Below, piece by piece: positions 32,782 to 40,761 of a DNA stretch of 54,473 nt. The notes under the pieces are model-generated. The model was not told the DNA's origin, did no database searches, and saw only the letters and a program-made list of their open reading frames with translations. This DNA comes from Streptomyces yangpuensis. Lineage in GTDB: Bacteria; Actinomycetota; Actinomycetes; Streptomycetales; Streptomycetaceae. The first letter of the stretch is position 1; every line of letters starts with the position of its first letter. The position numbers and the translations under genes were made by a program. The stretch spans positions 168,982 through 223,454 of the forward strand of contig NZ_LBMK01000008.1 of the NCBI RefSeq assembly GCF_001005295.1, read 5' to 3'.

Positions 32782-33780
32782 TCAGCCCGCGGCCAGGAGC
32801 GTGAGGGTGTCGATCACGCGGTTCGAGAAGCCCCACTCGTTGTCGTACCAGGCGACGACCTTGACGTGGCGGCCCTCGACGCGGGTGAGCTCCGAGTCGA
32901 AGATCGACGAGGCGGGGTTGCCGGTGATGTCGGAGGACACCAGCGGGTCGTCCGAGTACTCCAGCACGCCGGCCAGCGGGCCCTCGGCCGCGGCGCGGTA
33001 CGCCTCCAGGATCTCCTCGCGCGTCACCTCGCGGGCGACGGTCGTGTTGAGCTCCACGATGGAGCCCACCGGGACCGGTACGCGGATCGAGTCGCCCTGC
33101 AGCTTGCCGTCGAGCTGCGGCAGCACCAGACCGATCGCCTTCGCGGCGCCCGTGGAGGTCGGGACGATGTTGACACCGGCCGCGCGGGCACGGCGGGGGT
33201 CGCGGTGCGGGCCGTCCTGCAGGTTCTGCTCCTGCGTGTAGGCGTGCACCGTGGTCATGAAGCCGTGCTCGATGCCGGCGAGCTCGTCGAGCACCGCGGC
33301 CAGCGGGGCGAGCGCGTTGGTCGTGCAGGACGCGTTCGAGACGATCGTGTGGACGGCCGGGTCGTAGGCGTCGGTGTTCACGCCGTACGCCAGCGTGACG
33401 TCGGCACCGTCCGAGGGGGCGCTGACCAGGACCTTCTTCGCTCCCGCCTTCAGGTGGGCGCGGGCGGCGTCCGCCGACGTGAAGCGGCCGGTGGCCTCCA
33501 GCACGATGTCGACACCGAGCTCGCCCCACGGCAGCTGCTCCGGCTCGCGCTCGGCCAGCACCGTGATCCGGCGGCCGTCGACGACCAGGGTGTTCCCCTC
33601 GACGGTCACCGGGCGACCGAGCCGGCCGGAGGTGCTGTCGTACGCCAGCAGCCGCGCGAGGGCCTTCGGCTCGGTGAGGTCGTTGACGGCGACGACCTCG
33701 AGGTCGCTGTCGCGTTCGAGCAGCGCGCGCAGCACGTTGCGTCCGATGCGGCCGAATCCGTTGATGGCGATGCGAGTCAT
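32782..33780 (-). CDS. gap: Glyceraldehyde-3-phosphate dehydrogenase, type I
   Basis: A 332-residue glycolytic enzyme that makes 1,3-bisphosphoglycerate. MTRIAINGFGRIGRNVLRAL is the Rossmann start, D34 in VNDLTEP indicates NAD rather than NADP preference, the catalytic C152 lies in SNASCTTN and H178 in TTVHAYT. The S-loop-like region (NLQDGPHRDPRRARAAGVNI) and the ending WYDNEWGFSNRVIDTLTLL are normal. The ATG at 33780 has AAGGGA upstream. It stands alone, not next to pgk or tpi, so it may be an accessory copy used under special carbon conditions (inference). Confidence 0.95.
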   Translation of the reverse strand: MTRIAINGFGRIGRNVLRALLERDSDLEVVAVNDLTEPKALARLLAYDSTSGRLGRPVTVEGNTLVVDGRRITVLAEREPEQLPWGELGVDIVLEATGRFTSADAARAHLKAGAKKVLVSAPSDGADVTLAYGVNTDAYDPAVHTIVSNASCTTNALAPLAAVLDELAGIEHGFMTTVHAYTQEQNLQDGPHRDPRRARAAGVNIVPTSTGAAKAIGLVLPQLDGKLQGDSIRVPVPVGSIVELNTTVAREVTREEILEAYRAAAEGPLAGVLEYSDDPLVSSDITGNPASSIFDSELTRVEGRHVKVVAWYDNEWGFSNRVIDTLTLLAAG

Positions 33781-33858
33781 GAGCGAGTCCCTTTCGTTCG
33801 CCATCAGGTTCGCCGCCCGCGCCCGCCCGTGACAGCGGCGTGATCGCCACTGTTCAAA

Positions 33859-33891
33859 AGGATCTCGCCAAGGCGCGGGTGGCGAGATCCT
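33859..33891 (-). terminator. Rho-independent-type terminator after the GlxA gene
   Basis: The arms AGGATCTCGCCA (33859-33870) and 33880-33891 pair perfectly with a nine-base loop. On the minus strand the stem is followed by TTTTG, a short U-tract, eight bases after the GlxA-family stop codon. Confidence 0.85.
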
Positions 33892-33898
33892 CACGGAC

Positions 33899-34855
33899 CT
33901 ATTCGCCCTTCGTGAAGGTGCGCCGGTACTCGGTCGGGGTCGTGCCCAGGATCCGCTGGAAGTGCAGCCGCAGGTTCGCACCGGTGCCCAGGCCGACGTC
34001 GGCGGCGATCTGCTCGACCCCTCGCTGGGAGCGTTCGAGCAGCTCACGGGCCACATCGACGCGGGCACGCATGACCCACTGCATCGGCGTGTACCCGGTG
34101 TCCTGCGCGAACCGCCGCGAGAACGTACGGGGCGACACCCCGGCGTGCCGGGCGAGGGACTCCAGCGTCAGGGGCTCCCCGAGCCGGATCAGCGCCCACT
34201 CGCGCGTGGCGGCGAACCGCTCACCGAGCGGCTCCGGCACGCTGCGCGGCACGTACTGCGCCTGACCGCCGCTGCGGTACGGGGCGGCGACCAGGCGCCG
34301 CGCCGCGTGGTTGGACGCGGCCACGCCGAGATCGCCGCGCAGGATGTGCAGGCACAGGTCGAGGCCGGAGGCGGCGCCCGCCGAGGTCAGGACGCTGCCC
34401 TCGTCGACGAACAGGACGTTCTCGTCGACCCGGACCAGTGGGTGCTTGGCCATGAGCGCCCGGGCGTAGTGCCAGTGCGTCGTCGCGCGTTTCCCGTCCA
34501 GCAGGCCCGTCGCGGCGAGCGCGAACGCGCCCGTCGAGATCGCGGCGAGCCGTGCGCCCCGCTCGTGGGCGGCGACCAGCGCGTCGATGACGGGCCGCGG
34601 CGGGTCCTCGCGGTCCGGGAAGCGGTAGCCGGGGACGAAGACGATGTCGGCCCACGCGAGGGCGTCGAGGCCGTGCGTCACGTGGTACGACAGGCCGTCG
34701 CCGCCGGCCACCAGGCCGGGCGCCGCGCCGCACACCCGTACCTCGTAGGGCATGCTCGCGCGGGTCGTGAAGACCTGGGCGGGGATCCCGACGTCGAGCG
34801 GCTTCGCGCCTTCGAGGACGAGGACGGCGACGCGGTGGAGACGGGAGGCTGACAC
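33899..34855 (-). CDS. GlxA-type regulator: DJ-1/PfpI domain plus AraC helix-turn-helix
   Basis: A 318-residue regulator. The N-terminal DJ-1/PfpI-like domain (about 7-170) starts HRVAVLVLEGAKPLDVGIPAQV and has AAISTGAFALAATGLLDGKR at the position of the nucleophile elbow. The usual Cys is Ser here, so it is a sensor, not an enzyme. The C-terminal AraC module (about 215-315) has two helix-turn-helix units: LTLESLARHAGVSPRTFSRR and VEQIAADVGLGTGANLRLHF. It starts with GTG. The divergent FAD monooxygenase is a plausible target. Several relatives respond to nitrogen metabolites or quaternary amines. Confidence 0.88.
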   Translation of the reverse strand: MSASRLHRVAVLVLEGAKPLDVGIPAQVFTTRASMPYEVRVCGAAPGLVAGGDGLSYHVTHGLDALAWADIVFVPGYRFPDREDPPRPVIDALVAAHERGARLAAISTGAFALAATGLLDGKRATTHWHYARALMAKHPLVRVDENVLFVDEGSVLTSAGAASGLDLCLHILRGDLGVAASNHAARRLVAAPYRSGGQAQYVPRSVPEPLGERFAATREWALIRLGEPLTLESLARHAGVSPRTFSRRFAQDTGYTPMQWVMRARVDVARELLERSQRGVEQIAADVGLGTGANLRLHFQRILGTTPTEYRRTFTKGE

Positions 34856-34969
34856 GCGTCGAGCCTACGCGGGACCCGGGAGCGTGTGTTCCGCCGGGAC
34901 GGGTCGCCCCGGTGCGGTATACGTCCCCTGGGGATCGATCGCACGGTCTCCGCGAAGGGAGTGGTTGCC

Positions 34970-36223
34970 GTGGAGCGGACGACCTGCTGCGTGGTGGGCG
35001 GCGGCCCGGCCGGAATGGTGCTGGCCCTGCTGCTGGCCCGCGCCGGGGTGGAGGTGACGGTGCTGGAGAAGCACGGCGACTTCCTGCGCGACTTCCGCGG
35101 CGACACCGTGCACCCCACCACCTTGTCGCTGCTGGACGACATCGGCCTCGCCGAGCGTTTCGCCCGGCTGCCGCAGCGCCGCGTCACCACGGTGCAGCTG
35201 CCCATCGGACCGGACCGGTCCCTGGTCACCGTCGGGAACATCGGCGCCCTGCACGGCACGTACAACTACATCGCCATGGTGCCCCAGTGGGACCTCCTCG
35301 ACCTCCTCGCCGACGAGGCGCGCCGGGAACCCTCCTTCCATCTGCGCATGGACACCGAGGCGACCGGTTTCCTCATCGAGGGCGGACGGGTGAACGGTGT
35401 GCGCCACCGCACCGCGGACGGCGCCACCGGCGAACTCCGGGCCACCCTGACCGTGGCCTGCGACGGCCGCGGCTCACTGGCCAGGGCCCTGCCCGAACTC
35501 GGCCTGCAACACTTCCCGTGCCCCATGGACGCCTGGTGGTTCCGCCTGCCGCGGCACGAGGGCGACCCCAGCGGGCTCGTGGGCGGCCTCGGCGACCGGT
35601 TCTTCACCGCGCTCATCGACCGCGGCGACTACTGGCAGTGCGCCGCGCTCATCCCCAAGGGAACCGACGCCGAGCGCCGCGCCGAGGGCCTGGAACGCTT
35701 CATGACTCGCTTCGCGGAGGCAGCCCCCTGGCTGGCCGACCGGAGCCACGCCGTCACCTCCTGGGACGAGGTGAGACTGCTCGACGTACGACTGGACCGG
35801 CTGCGCCGCTGGCACCGGCCCGGTCTGCTGTGCATCGGCGACGCCGCCCACGCGATGTCCCCCGTGGGCGGCATCGGCATCAACCTCGCCGTGCAGGACG
35901 CGGTCGCCGCGGCCCGCCACCTCGTGCGCCCGCTGCGCGAGGGCAGGGTGGGACTGTACGACGTACGCCGTGTCCAGTACCGCCGCTGGCCCACCACCGT
36001 GGCGACCCAGGGCCTCCAACGCCTGGCCCACGCCCAGATCATCGAGCCCCTGCTCGCCGGCCGTACCGCGTTCGGAGACCCCCGGCGGGCCAAGCGGACG
36101 ACGGAACTCATCACCGAATCACCCTGGCTGAACCGCGTTCCGGCGTACTTCATCGCCTACGGCGCCCTCCGCGAGCGGCCCCCGGCCGAGTCCCTGCGCC
36201 GACCGGCGATCCCGGCGAGGTGA
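34970..36223 (+). CDS. FAD-dependent monooxygenase (PHBH fold)
   Basis: A 417-residue class A flavoprotein monooxygenase. The first nucleotide-binding motif is CCVVGGGPAGMVLALLLARA (about 6-25), the RFRGD-like arginine region is in LRDFRGDTVHPTTL, the DG motif is VACDGRGSLARAL (about 160-172), and the FAD ribityl GD loop is LLCIGDAAHAMSPVGGIGIN (about 284-303). It hydroxylates an aromatic or polyene substrate with NAD(P)H and O2. I chose the GTG at 34970 with AAGGGA nine bases upstream over an in-frame GTG three codons earlier. It diverges from the GlxA-type regulator and ends in a strong convergent terminator. Confidence 0.88.
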   Translation: MERTTCCVVGGGPAGMVLALLLARAGVEVTVLEKHGDFLRDFRGDTVHPTTLSLLDDIGLAERFARLPQRRVTTVQLPIGPDRSLVTVGNIGALHGTYNYIAMVPQWDLLDLLADEARREPSFHLRMDTEATGFLIEGGRVNGVRHRTADGATGELRATLTVACDGRGSLARALPELGLQHFPCPMDAWWFRLPRHEGDPSGLVGGLGDRFFTALIDRGDYWQCAALIPKGTDAERRAEGLERFMTRFAEAAPWLADRSHAVTSWDEVRLLDVRLDRLRRWHRPGLLCIGDAAHAMSPVGGIGINLAVQDAVAAARHLVRPLREGRVGLYDVRRVQYRRWPTTVATQGLQRLAHAQIIEPLLAGRTAFGDPRRAKRTTELITESPWLNRVPAYFIAYGALRERPPAESLRRPAIPAR

Positions 36224-36262
36224 CCCGGCGGTCCGCACGACGGGGTCGTGGGGACCGCCGGG
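36224..36262. terminator. Bidirectional terminator, long two-part stem
   Basis: CCCGGCGGTCC (36224-36234) pairs with 36252-36262 and CACGAC (36236-36241) with 36245-36250, separated by a single mismatch and closed by a three-base loop. It begins at the base after the monooxygenase stop, facing the acyl-CoA dehydrogenase end. Confidence 0.85.
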
Positions 36263-36274
36263 GCAGTGGTACGG

Positions 36275-37999
36275 CTACTGCGCCATCTCGTAGGAGCCGG
36301 AGAGGGCCTCGACACGGGCCCAGACGCGGGCCGCGCGGGCCTCGTCGACGACCGGGCGGCGGACGGCCGCCAGTGCCCAGGTCTGCTGCTCCGGCGTGCT
36401 GGAGTCCTTGCCGTGCAGTTCCACGGCGTGCTGGGAGAAGTCGCGCACGAGCACCGAGAACAGCTCGTCCAGCACGGACTCGTCCAGGTCCGTCAGACGG
36501 GCCTGCTCCAGGATCAGCTGCCCGTGCACGACCAGGGCGAACAGCTGCCCCACGGCGAGGAGGAAGTCCAGATCGCGGCCCTGCGCCTCGTCGGGTGCGA
36601 TGGTCGCCGCGAACTCCGCCAGCGCGTCGGCCTGTTCGCGGAAACGGGCGACGTTCGGCACGGCGGCATAGGCGTCGTACGCCGGGCGCCAGTCGTGGAA
36701 TCGGACGGAGCCCAGACCGCGGGCCGGACCCTGCCGGAAGAGGAAGTCGTCGTCGGCCGCGTCGAGGCGTGTCGGTACGGGCTCGTACGCGGCCGGCGCC
36801 AGCAGGTGGTTGCGCATGAACTTGAGGATCAGCGCCAGGTTGACGTGGACCGTGCCCTCCAGCTTGGGCAGTCCGCGGATCTCGACGGCGGCCTGGGCGA
36901 AGTAGTTGTCCTTCTCGAAGCCCTTGGCGGCGATCACGTCCCACATCAGGTCGATGACCTTCTCGCCCTCCGTCGTGACCTTCATCTTGGTCATCGGGTT
37001 GAAGAGCAGGTAACGGCGGTCGTCGGGGCCGGCGGAGCGGAAGTAGTCGACGGCGCGGTCGCTGAACAGCTTCATCCCGACGAGGCGGACGTAGGCGTCG
37101 GCCAGCTCCCGGCGGACGTGCGGGAAGGCGGTGACGGGCCGGCCGTAGAGGATCCGGTTGTGCGCGTGGGTGACGGCCTCGTACATCGCGTGCTCGCAGA
37201 TGCCGATCGAGGCGGTGCACAGGTTGAACTTGCCGACGTTGACGGTGTTGAGCGCGGCGTCGAAGGCGGCACGCCCGGTGTGCAGGACGTCCTCGGCGGA
37301 GACCGGGTAGTCCTCCAGGCGGAACTCGCTGACGTACTTGGAGGAGTCGACGACGTTCTTCACGAGCCGGTACGCCGGGTGGCGGCTGTCGGCGGCGAAG
37401 AAGACATAGCCGTCGGGGCCCTCGACGTCGGTGCGGCGGCCGAAGACGGAGACCAGACCGGCGGCGTTGCCGTTGCCGATGTAGTACTTGGAGCCGGTGG
37501 CGCGGAAGCCGCCGTCGCCGGTGGGCTCCAGCAGCATGTCGGTGGAGTAGATGTCGGCGCCGTGGGTCTTCTCGGACAGACCGAAGGCGAACACCTCGCC
37601 CTCCGACAGGAGCTGCGCGGCACGCTCGTGGGCGGCGGCGTTGTCGCTCTGCCAGACGGGGCCGAGGCCGAGGATGGTGACCTGCCAGGCGTACCAGTAG
37701 TCGAGGCCGTAGAAGCCGAAGATCTCGTTGAGGGCCGCGATCCGCGCGGTGTCCCAGCGCTTGTCCGGCTCGTCCTCACCGGCAGCGGAGGCCGGGGTCA
37801 GGAAGGTCGCGAAGAGCCCCTCCTTGGCGGAGAAGGCGAGGAAGTCGGCCAGCCAGGCGCGGGTGCGGTAGTCCTCGATGATCCGCCGCTTGCCGCGGGC
37901 CTCGAACCAGTCGACGGTGGCGCGCAGCAGCCTGCGGGTCTCCGGGTCGAAGTGGGCGGGGTCGTAGGTGTGCGGGTGGAACAGCAGAGGGTCGGACAC
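36275..37999 (-). CDS. Acyl-CoA dehydrogenase-family protein
   Basis: A 574-residue flavoenzyme of the acyl-CoA dehydrogenase superfamily with an N-terminal helical domain, the middle beta domain (FAFGLSEKTHGADIYSTDML, FRATGSKYYIGNGNAAGLVS) and a long C-terminal helical bundle. The LEGTVHVNLALI segment (about 379-390) corresponds to the catalytic-base loop of the family. It is about 180 residues longer than short-chain enzymes, like acyl-CoA oxidases and the FadE-type large members. It oxidises an acyl-CoA at C2-C3. It lies 88 bp downstream of a PadR gene on the same strand and is probably controlled by it. Confidence 0.87.
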   Translation of the reverse strand: MSDPLLFHPHTYDPAHFDPETRRLLRATVDWFEARGKRRIIEDYRTRAWLADFLAFSAKEGLFATFLTPASAAGEDEPDKRWDTARIAALNEIFGFYGLDYWYAWQVTILGLGPVWQSDNAAAHERAAQLLSEGEVFAFGLSEKTHGADIYSTDMLLEPTGDGGFRATGSKYYIGNGNAAGLVSVFGRRTDVEGPDGYVFFAADSRHPAYRLVKNVVDSSKYVSEFRLEDYPVSAEDVLHTGRAAFDAALNTVNVGKFNLCTASIGICEHAMYEAVTHAHNRILYGRPVTAFPHVRRELADAYVRLVGMKLFSDRAVDYFRSAGPDDRRYLLFNPMTKMKVTTEGEKVIDLMWDVIAAKGFEKDNYFAQAAVEIRGLPKLEGTVHVNLALILKFMRNHLLAPAAYEPVPTRLDAADDDFLFRQGPARGLGSVRFHDWRPAYDAYAAVPNVARFREQADALAEFAATIAPDEAQGRDLDFLLAVGQLFALVVHGQLILEQARLTDLDESVLDELFSVLVRDFSQHAVELHGKDSSTPEQQTWALAAVRRPVVDEARAARVWARVEALSGSYEMAQ

Positions 38000-38087
38000 G
38001 GCGGATCACCTTCCGAGGGGTCGTCAGTCGAGGTTCGCGCGGCTGCGCGGAGGGAGGAGAAGAGAGCGAGGGGCGGCCGGTTGCGGC

Positions 38088-38666
38088 TCAGTCGTTCACG
38101 GGCGGCGGCGGCGCTGTCCGGCCGAGCCGGTGGAGGGTGGCCAGTACGTCGTCCAGCCAGGCGATCGTCATCCGCTCCTGCGCGATCCCCCCGCGCAGCA
38201 CGACGTACTGGAGTTCCTGGCCGGCGTCGAGCGGCGCAGGGGCCTCGGGTCCGGTGAAGTCGCGCAGTTCACCGGCGAGATAGCGGGCGAGGCGGTCCTG
38301 GTGGGCCTGCTGGTGCCGTTCGACCTCGCGGATCAGGGAGGCCGGATCGTCGAAGGCGGCCCCGCGGATCTTCACAGCCAGGTCGTGCCGCAGGCTCTCC
38401 GGCTCGATCGGCTCGTGCAGCCACTGCGCGAGGGCGGCCCGGCCGGGGGCCGCGGCCGAATACTCCTTCTTGTCCGGCCGGCCCTGCTGCGGGACCGTAC
38501 GGACGGCGAGCATGCCGTCGCTCTCCATGCGCCCCAGCACCCGGTAGATCTGCTGGTGCGTGGCGGTCCAGAAGTAGCCGATCGACCGCTCGAACCGGCG
38601 GGCCAGCTCATAGCCGGAGCCCGGCTTCTCCAGCAGGGAGACGAGGATCGCGTGTTCGAGCGCCAT
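38088..38666 (-). CDS. PadR-family transcriptional regulator
   Basis: A 192-residue regulator. The winged helix (about 1-80: MALEHAILVSLLEKPGSGYE, IYRVLGRMESDGMLAVRTVP) is followed by the PadR-type C-terminal dimerisation helices (LIREVERHQQAHQDRLARYL, QYVVLRGGIAQERMTIAWLD). It likely represses its own gene and the downstream acyl-CoA dehydrogenase gene until an aromatic or lipophilic ligand appears. A perfect operator lies 12 bp upstream of the start and overlaps the promoter -10 region. RBS AAGGATC is followed directly by the ATG. Confidence 0.9.
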   Translation of the reverse strand: MALEHAILVSLLEKPGSGYELARRFERSIGYFWTATHQQIYRVLGRMESDGMLAVRTVPQQGRPDKKEYSAAAPGRAALAQWLHEPIEPESLRHDLAVKIRGAAFDDPASLIREVERHQQAHQDRLARYLAGELRDFTGPEAPAPLDAGQELQYVVLRGGIAQERMTIAWLDDVLATLHRLGRTAPPPPVND

Positions 38667-38677
38667 GCCCCGATCCT

Positions 38678-38699
38678 TCTATGCAACTCGTTGCATAGA
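38678..38699. promoter_or_regulatory. PadR operator
   Basis: Perfect inverted repeat with arms TCTATGCAAC (38678-38687) and GTTGCATAGA (38690-38699) separated by TC. The ATGCAA...TTGCAT core matches known PadR operators. It overlaps the -10 region of the padR promoter, so autorepression is expected. Confidence 0.8.
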
Positions 38700-38761
38700 C
38701 AAGCGGCGCCGCCCAGGTGAGACGCGGCTCACCCGGCGCGGCGCCCAGGAGGAGGAGGGGA

Positions 38762-40138
38762 TCAGGCGGCGGTGTCGGGGATCCAGGAGCCGTGGATCAT
38801 GGCCGGGACCCGGCGCGGCAGGTGGATCGTGGCGACCGGCGGGACCGTCAGATCGGAGGCGTCCAGGACCAGCAGCTGCGAGGCGTCCGCGTACAGATCG
38901 CTGACCACCGTCAGCAGGTACCCGGCGTCCTCCTGCGAGGCGCCCGCGCCCTCGGCGGGTACGAACACGGCCTCGCTCGGGAGCCGGCCCGGGGCGAACG
39001 GCAGCAGCTGCCGGGCGCCGGTGGTGCGGTCGTACTTGACGAGGGTGTGGGCGGCGGTCCCCAGGTCGTCAGGGAAGGCGAGGGCGTACTGATAGCGGTG
39101 CTCGATACCGAGGAACGCCTCGTTGATCGTGGGGAACTCCACGGTGAGGTCGTCGGTCACCTCCTCCTTGACGGATCCGGCCGCCAGGTCGACGGTCCAG
39201 CGGGTGCTGCGCGCACCGGAGTTGGGCTCGGCCCCGCGGTCCTCGGCGCCGACCCACCAGTTCCAGGAGCGCCGCCAGCCCTCCCGGCCCACGGTCGGGC
39301 CCTCGACGACGACGCGGCCGTACGGGTCCTCGTAGGCGTTGGCGAAGTGCATGCCGTACCCCTGCCCGATCTCGATCCAGCGGATCTCACGGGCCCGGCC
39401 GCCGGCCCCCGCCGCGGTGCGCGGCATGACGCCGATCCGGGAGATCTGCTCGTCGTCCCAGCCGTAGGGGATGCCCGAGTGCTCGGTCGGGTCGAAGGTC
39501 ACGGAGCCCTCCAAGAACACCACGTAGTGCTCGGTGAGGGCGAAGTCGTGCTTGAGCGCGGCGCTCGCGCCCGGTACCTCCTGGCTCTCCAGCACCTTCC
39601 CGTCGGCGGAGGCGACGTGGTGGATCAGGTACGGCGGGAAGGGGGAGGAGGCGAAGAAGTGCAGCTCGCCCGTGACCGGGTCCTCCTTGGGGTGGGCGGT
39701 CATCGCCGAGGTCAGCCTGCCCCCGAAGTCGTAGGCGCCGACGGTTTCCAGATCCGCCGTCAGCTCGAAGGGCAGGGCCGCTTCGCTCAGGGCGAGGAGC
39801 CGGCCGGCGTGTTCGATGACGTGGGTTCCGGCCGTGCTGGCGGTGAGGTCGGGGCCCTTGTCGGTCATGTAGGGGGCGCCGTCGAGGGCGGGGGTGTGGA
39901 CCCAGCGGTTGCGGTACCACTCGGCGCGGCCGTCGCGGAGCCGGATGCCGTGGACCATGCCGCTGCCCTTGAACCAGTGGGTGGGGGTGATGCCGGGCTT
40001 CGGGTTGTGGCTGTTGCGGATGAGGCGGCCGGTCAGCTCGGGCGGGATCGTGCCCTCGACGGTGAGGCCGGTGGCGGTGATCTCGTCGGCCACGGGGGTG
40101 TAGTGGCCGGTCAGGTAGGGCTTGGCGGTGTTGCTCAT
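38762..40138 (-). CDS. Carotenoid cleavage oxygenase family protein
   Basis: A 458-residue seven-bladed propeller enzyme. The four iron-binding histidines are H149 (MTAHPKEDP), H197 (ALKHDFALTEHYVVF), H264 (GYGMHFANAYED) and H449 (AMIHGSWIP). The early motif RNSHNPKPGITPTHWFKGSG is also typical. Such enzymes cleave double bonds of carotenoids, apocarotenoids or stilbenes with O2. GAGGAGA precedes the ATG. It is the last gene of a TetR - MFS/SRPBCC - oxygenase set on one strand. No carotenoid biosynthesis genes lie in the window, so the natural substrate may be an imported stilbene or apocarotenoid. Confidence 0.92.
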   Translation of the reverse strand: MSNTAKPYLTGHYTPVADEITATGLTVEGTIPPELTGRLIRNSHNPKPGITPTHWFKGSGMVHGIRLRDGRAEWYRNRWVHTPALDGAPYMTDKGPDLTASTAGTHVIEHAGRLLALSEAALPFELTADLETVGAYDFGGRLTSAMTAHPKEDPVTGELHFFASSPFPPYLIHHVASADGKVLESQEVPGASAALKHDFALTEHYVVFLEGSVTFDPTEHSGIPYGWDDEQISRIGVMPRTAAGAGGRAREIRWIEIGQGYGMHFANAYEDPYGRVVVEGPTVGREGWRRSWNWWVGAEDRGAEPNSGARSTRWTVDLAAGSVKEEVTDDLTVEFPTINEAFLGIEHRYQYALAFPDDLGTAAHTLVKYDRTTGARQLLPFAPGRLPSEAVFVPAEGAGASQEDAGYLLTVVSDLYADASQLLVLDASDLTVPPVATIHLPRRVPAMIHGSWIPDTAA

Positions 40139-40199
40139 GACGGTCTCCTCGACTCTGGGGCAGGCGGCGGAACGGAACGAAGGGGAAGCGGGGCGGTGC

Positions 40200-40224
40200 G
40201 GGGTGTGGGGTGTGGGGTGTGGGG
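40200..40224 (+). other. Four-tract G-quadruplex motif
   Basis: Four GGGG runs at 40200-40203, 40207-40210, 40214-40217 and 40221-40224 are separated by three identical TGT loops. It lies in the 110-bp gap between the MFS/SRPBCC gene and the carotenoid oxygenase. The G-rich strand is the template strand for these genes. Confidence 0.9.
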
Positions 40225-40248
40225 CTGCGCGGCGCGTGGTGCCCGCGG

Positions 40249-40761
40249 TCAGTCCCGTCCGGCGGCGGCGCGGGCCTCGGCGTTCGTCACGGCCTTGGCC
40301 TCCGCGGCCGCTTCGGCCTCCGCCGTGGTCTTCAGGGCGGCGAGCCAGGCGTCCAGCGACTGCCGGAGCGCCTGTTCCATCTCGGCGCGGCGGGCCTCGA
40401 CGGGCGCACCGCTCCAGGACTCCTCCGTGCGGACCGTCACGATTCCCGGCGCCGTCTCCCGGAAGGTCCAGACGTGGATGCCGTCGATGCCGTGCGCCGG
40501 GCCGCCCCAGACGATCCGCTCGCCGGGAACGATCTGGTGGACGGTGGAGGTGATGTCGAGACCATGGGTGAGCCAGCGGAACGTGGTGCCGGGGGCGAGC
40601 GGGCCGGCGTACTCCACCCGGTCCACGTCCGTGTTCCAGTCGGCCCAGGCGGCGATGCCGGTGTGCAGGTCCCAGACGGTGCCGAGCGGGGCGTGCACGG
40701 TGGTCTCGACGCGGACGACGACGGGGGCTTCGCTGTCGACGGTGGTGGGGTGCGTGGTCAT
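40249..40761 (-). CDS. SRPBCC (Activator of Hsp90/polyketide cyclase-like) protein from internal start
   Basis: A possible 170-residue stand-alone product from the ATG complementary to 40759-40761, seven bases after AAGGAG. The domain has the START-like pattern VVVRVETTVHAPLGTVWDLH, WADWNTDVDRVEYAGPLAPG, IVTVRTEESWSGAPVEARRA and a helical Ala/Glu-rich tail (WLAALKTTAEAEAAAEAKAV). Such proteins bind hydrophobic small molecules in a helix-grip cavity. Being between an exporter and a carotenoid oxygenase, it could carry or sense an isoprenoid-like or aromatic compound (inference). Confidence 0.6.
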   Translation of the reverse strand: MTTHPTTVDSEAPVVVRVETTVHAPLGTVWDLHTGIAAWADWNTDVDRVEYAGPLAPGTTFRWLTHGLDITSTVHQIVPGERIVWGGPAHGIDGIHVWTFRETAPGIVTVRTEESWSGAPVEARRAEMEQALRQSLDAWLAALKTTAEAEAAAEAKAVTNAEARAAAGRD

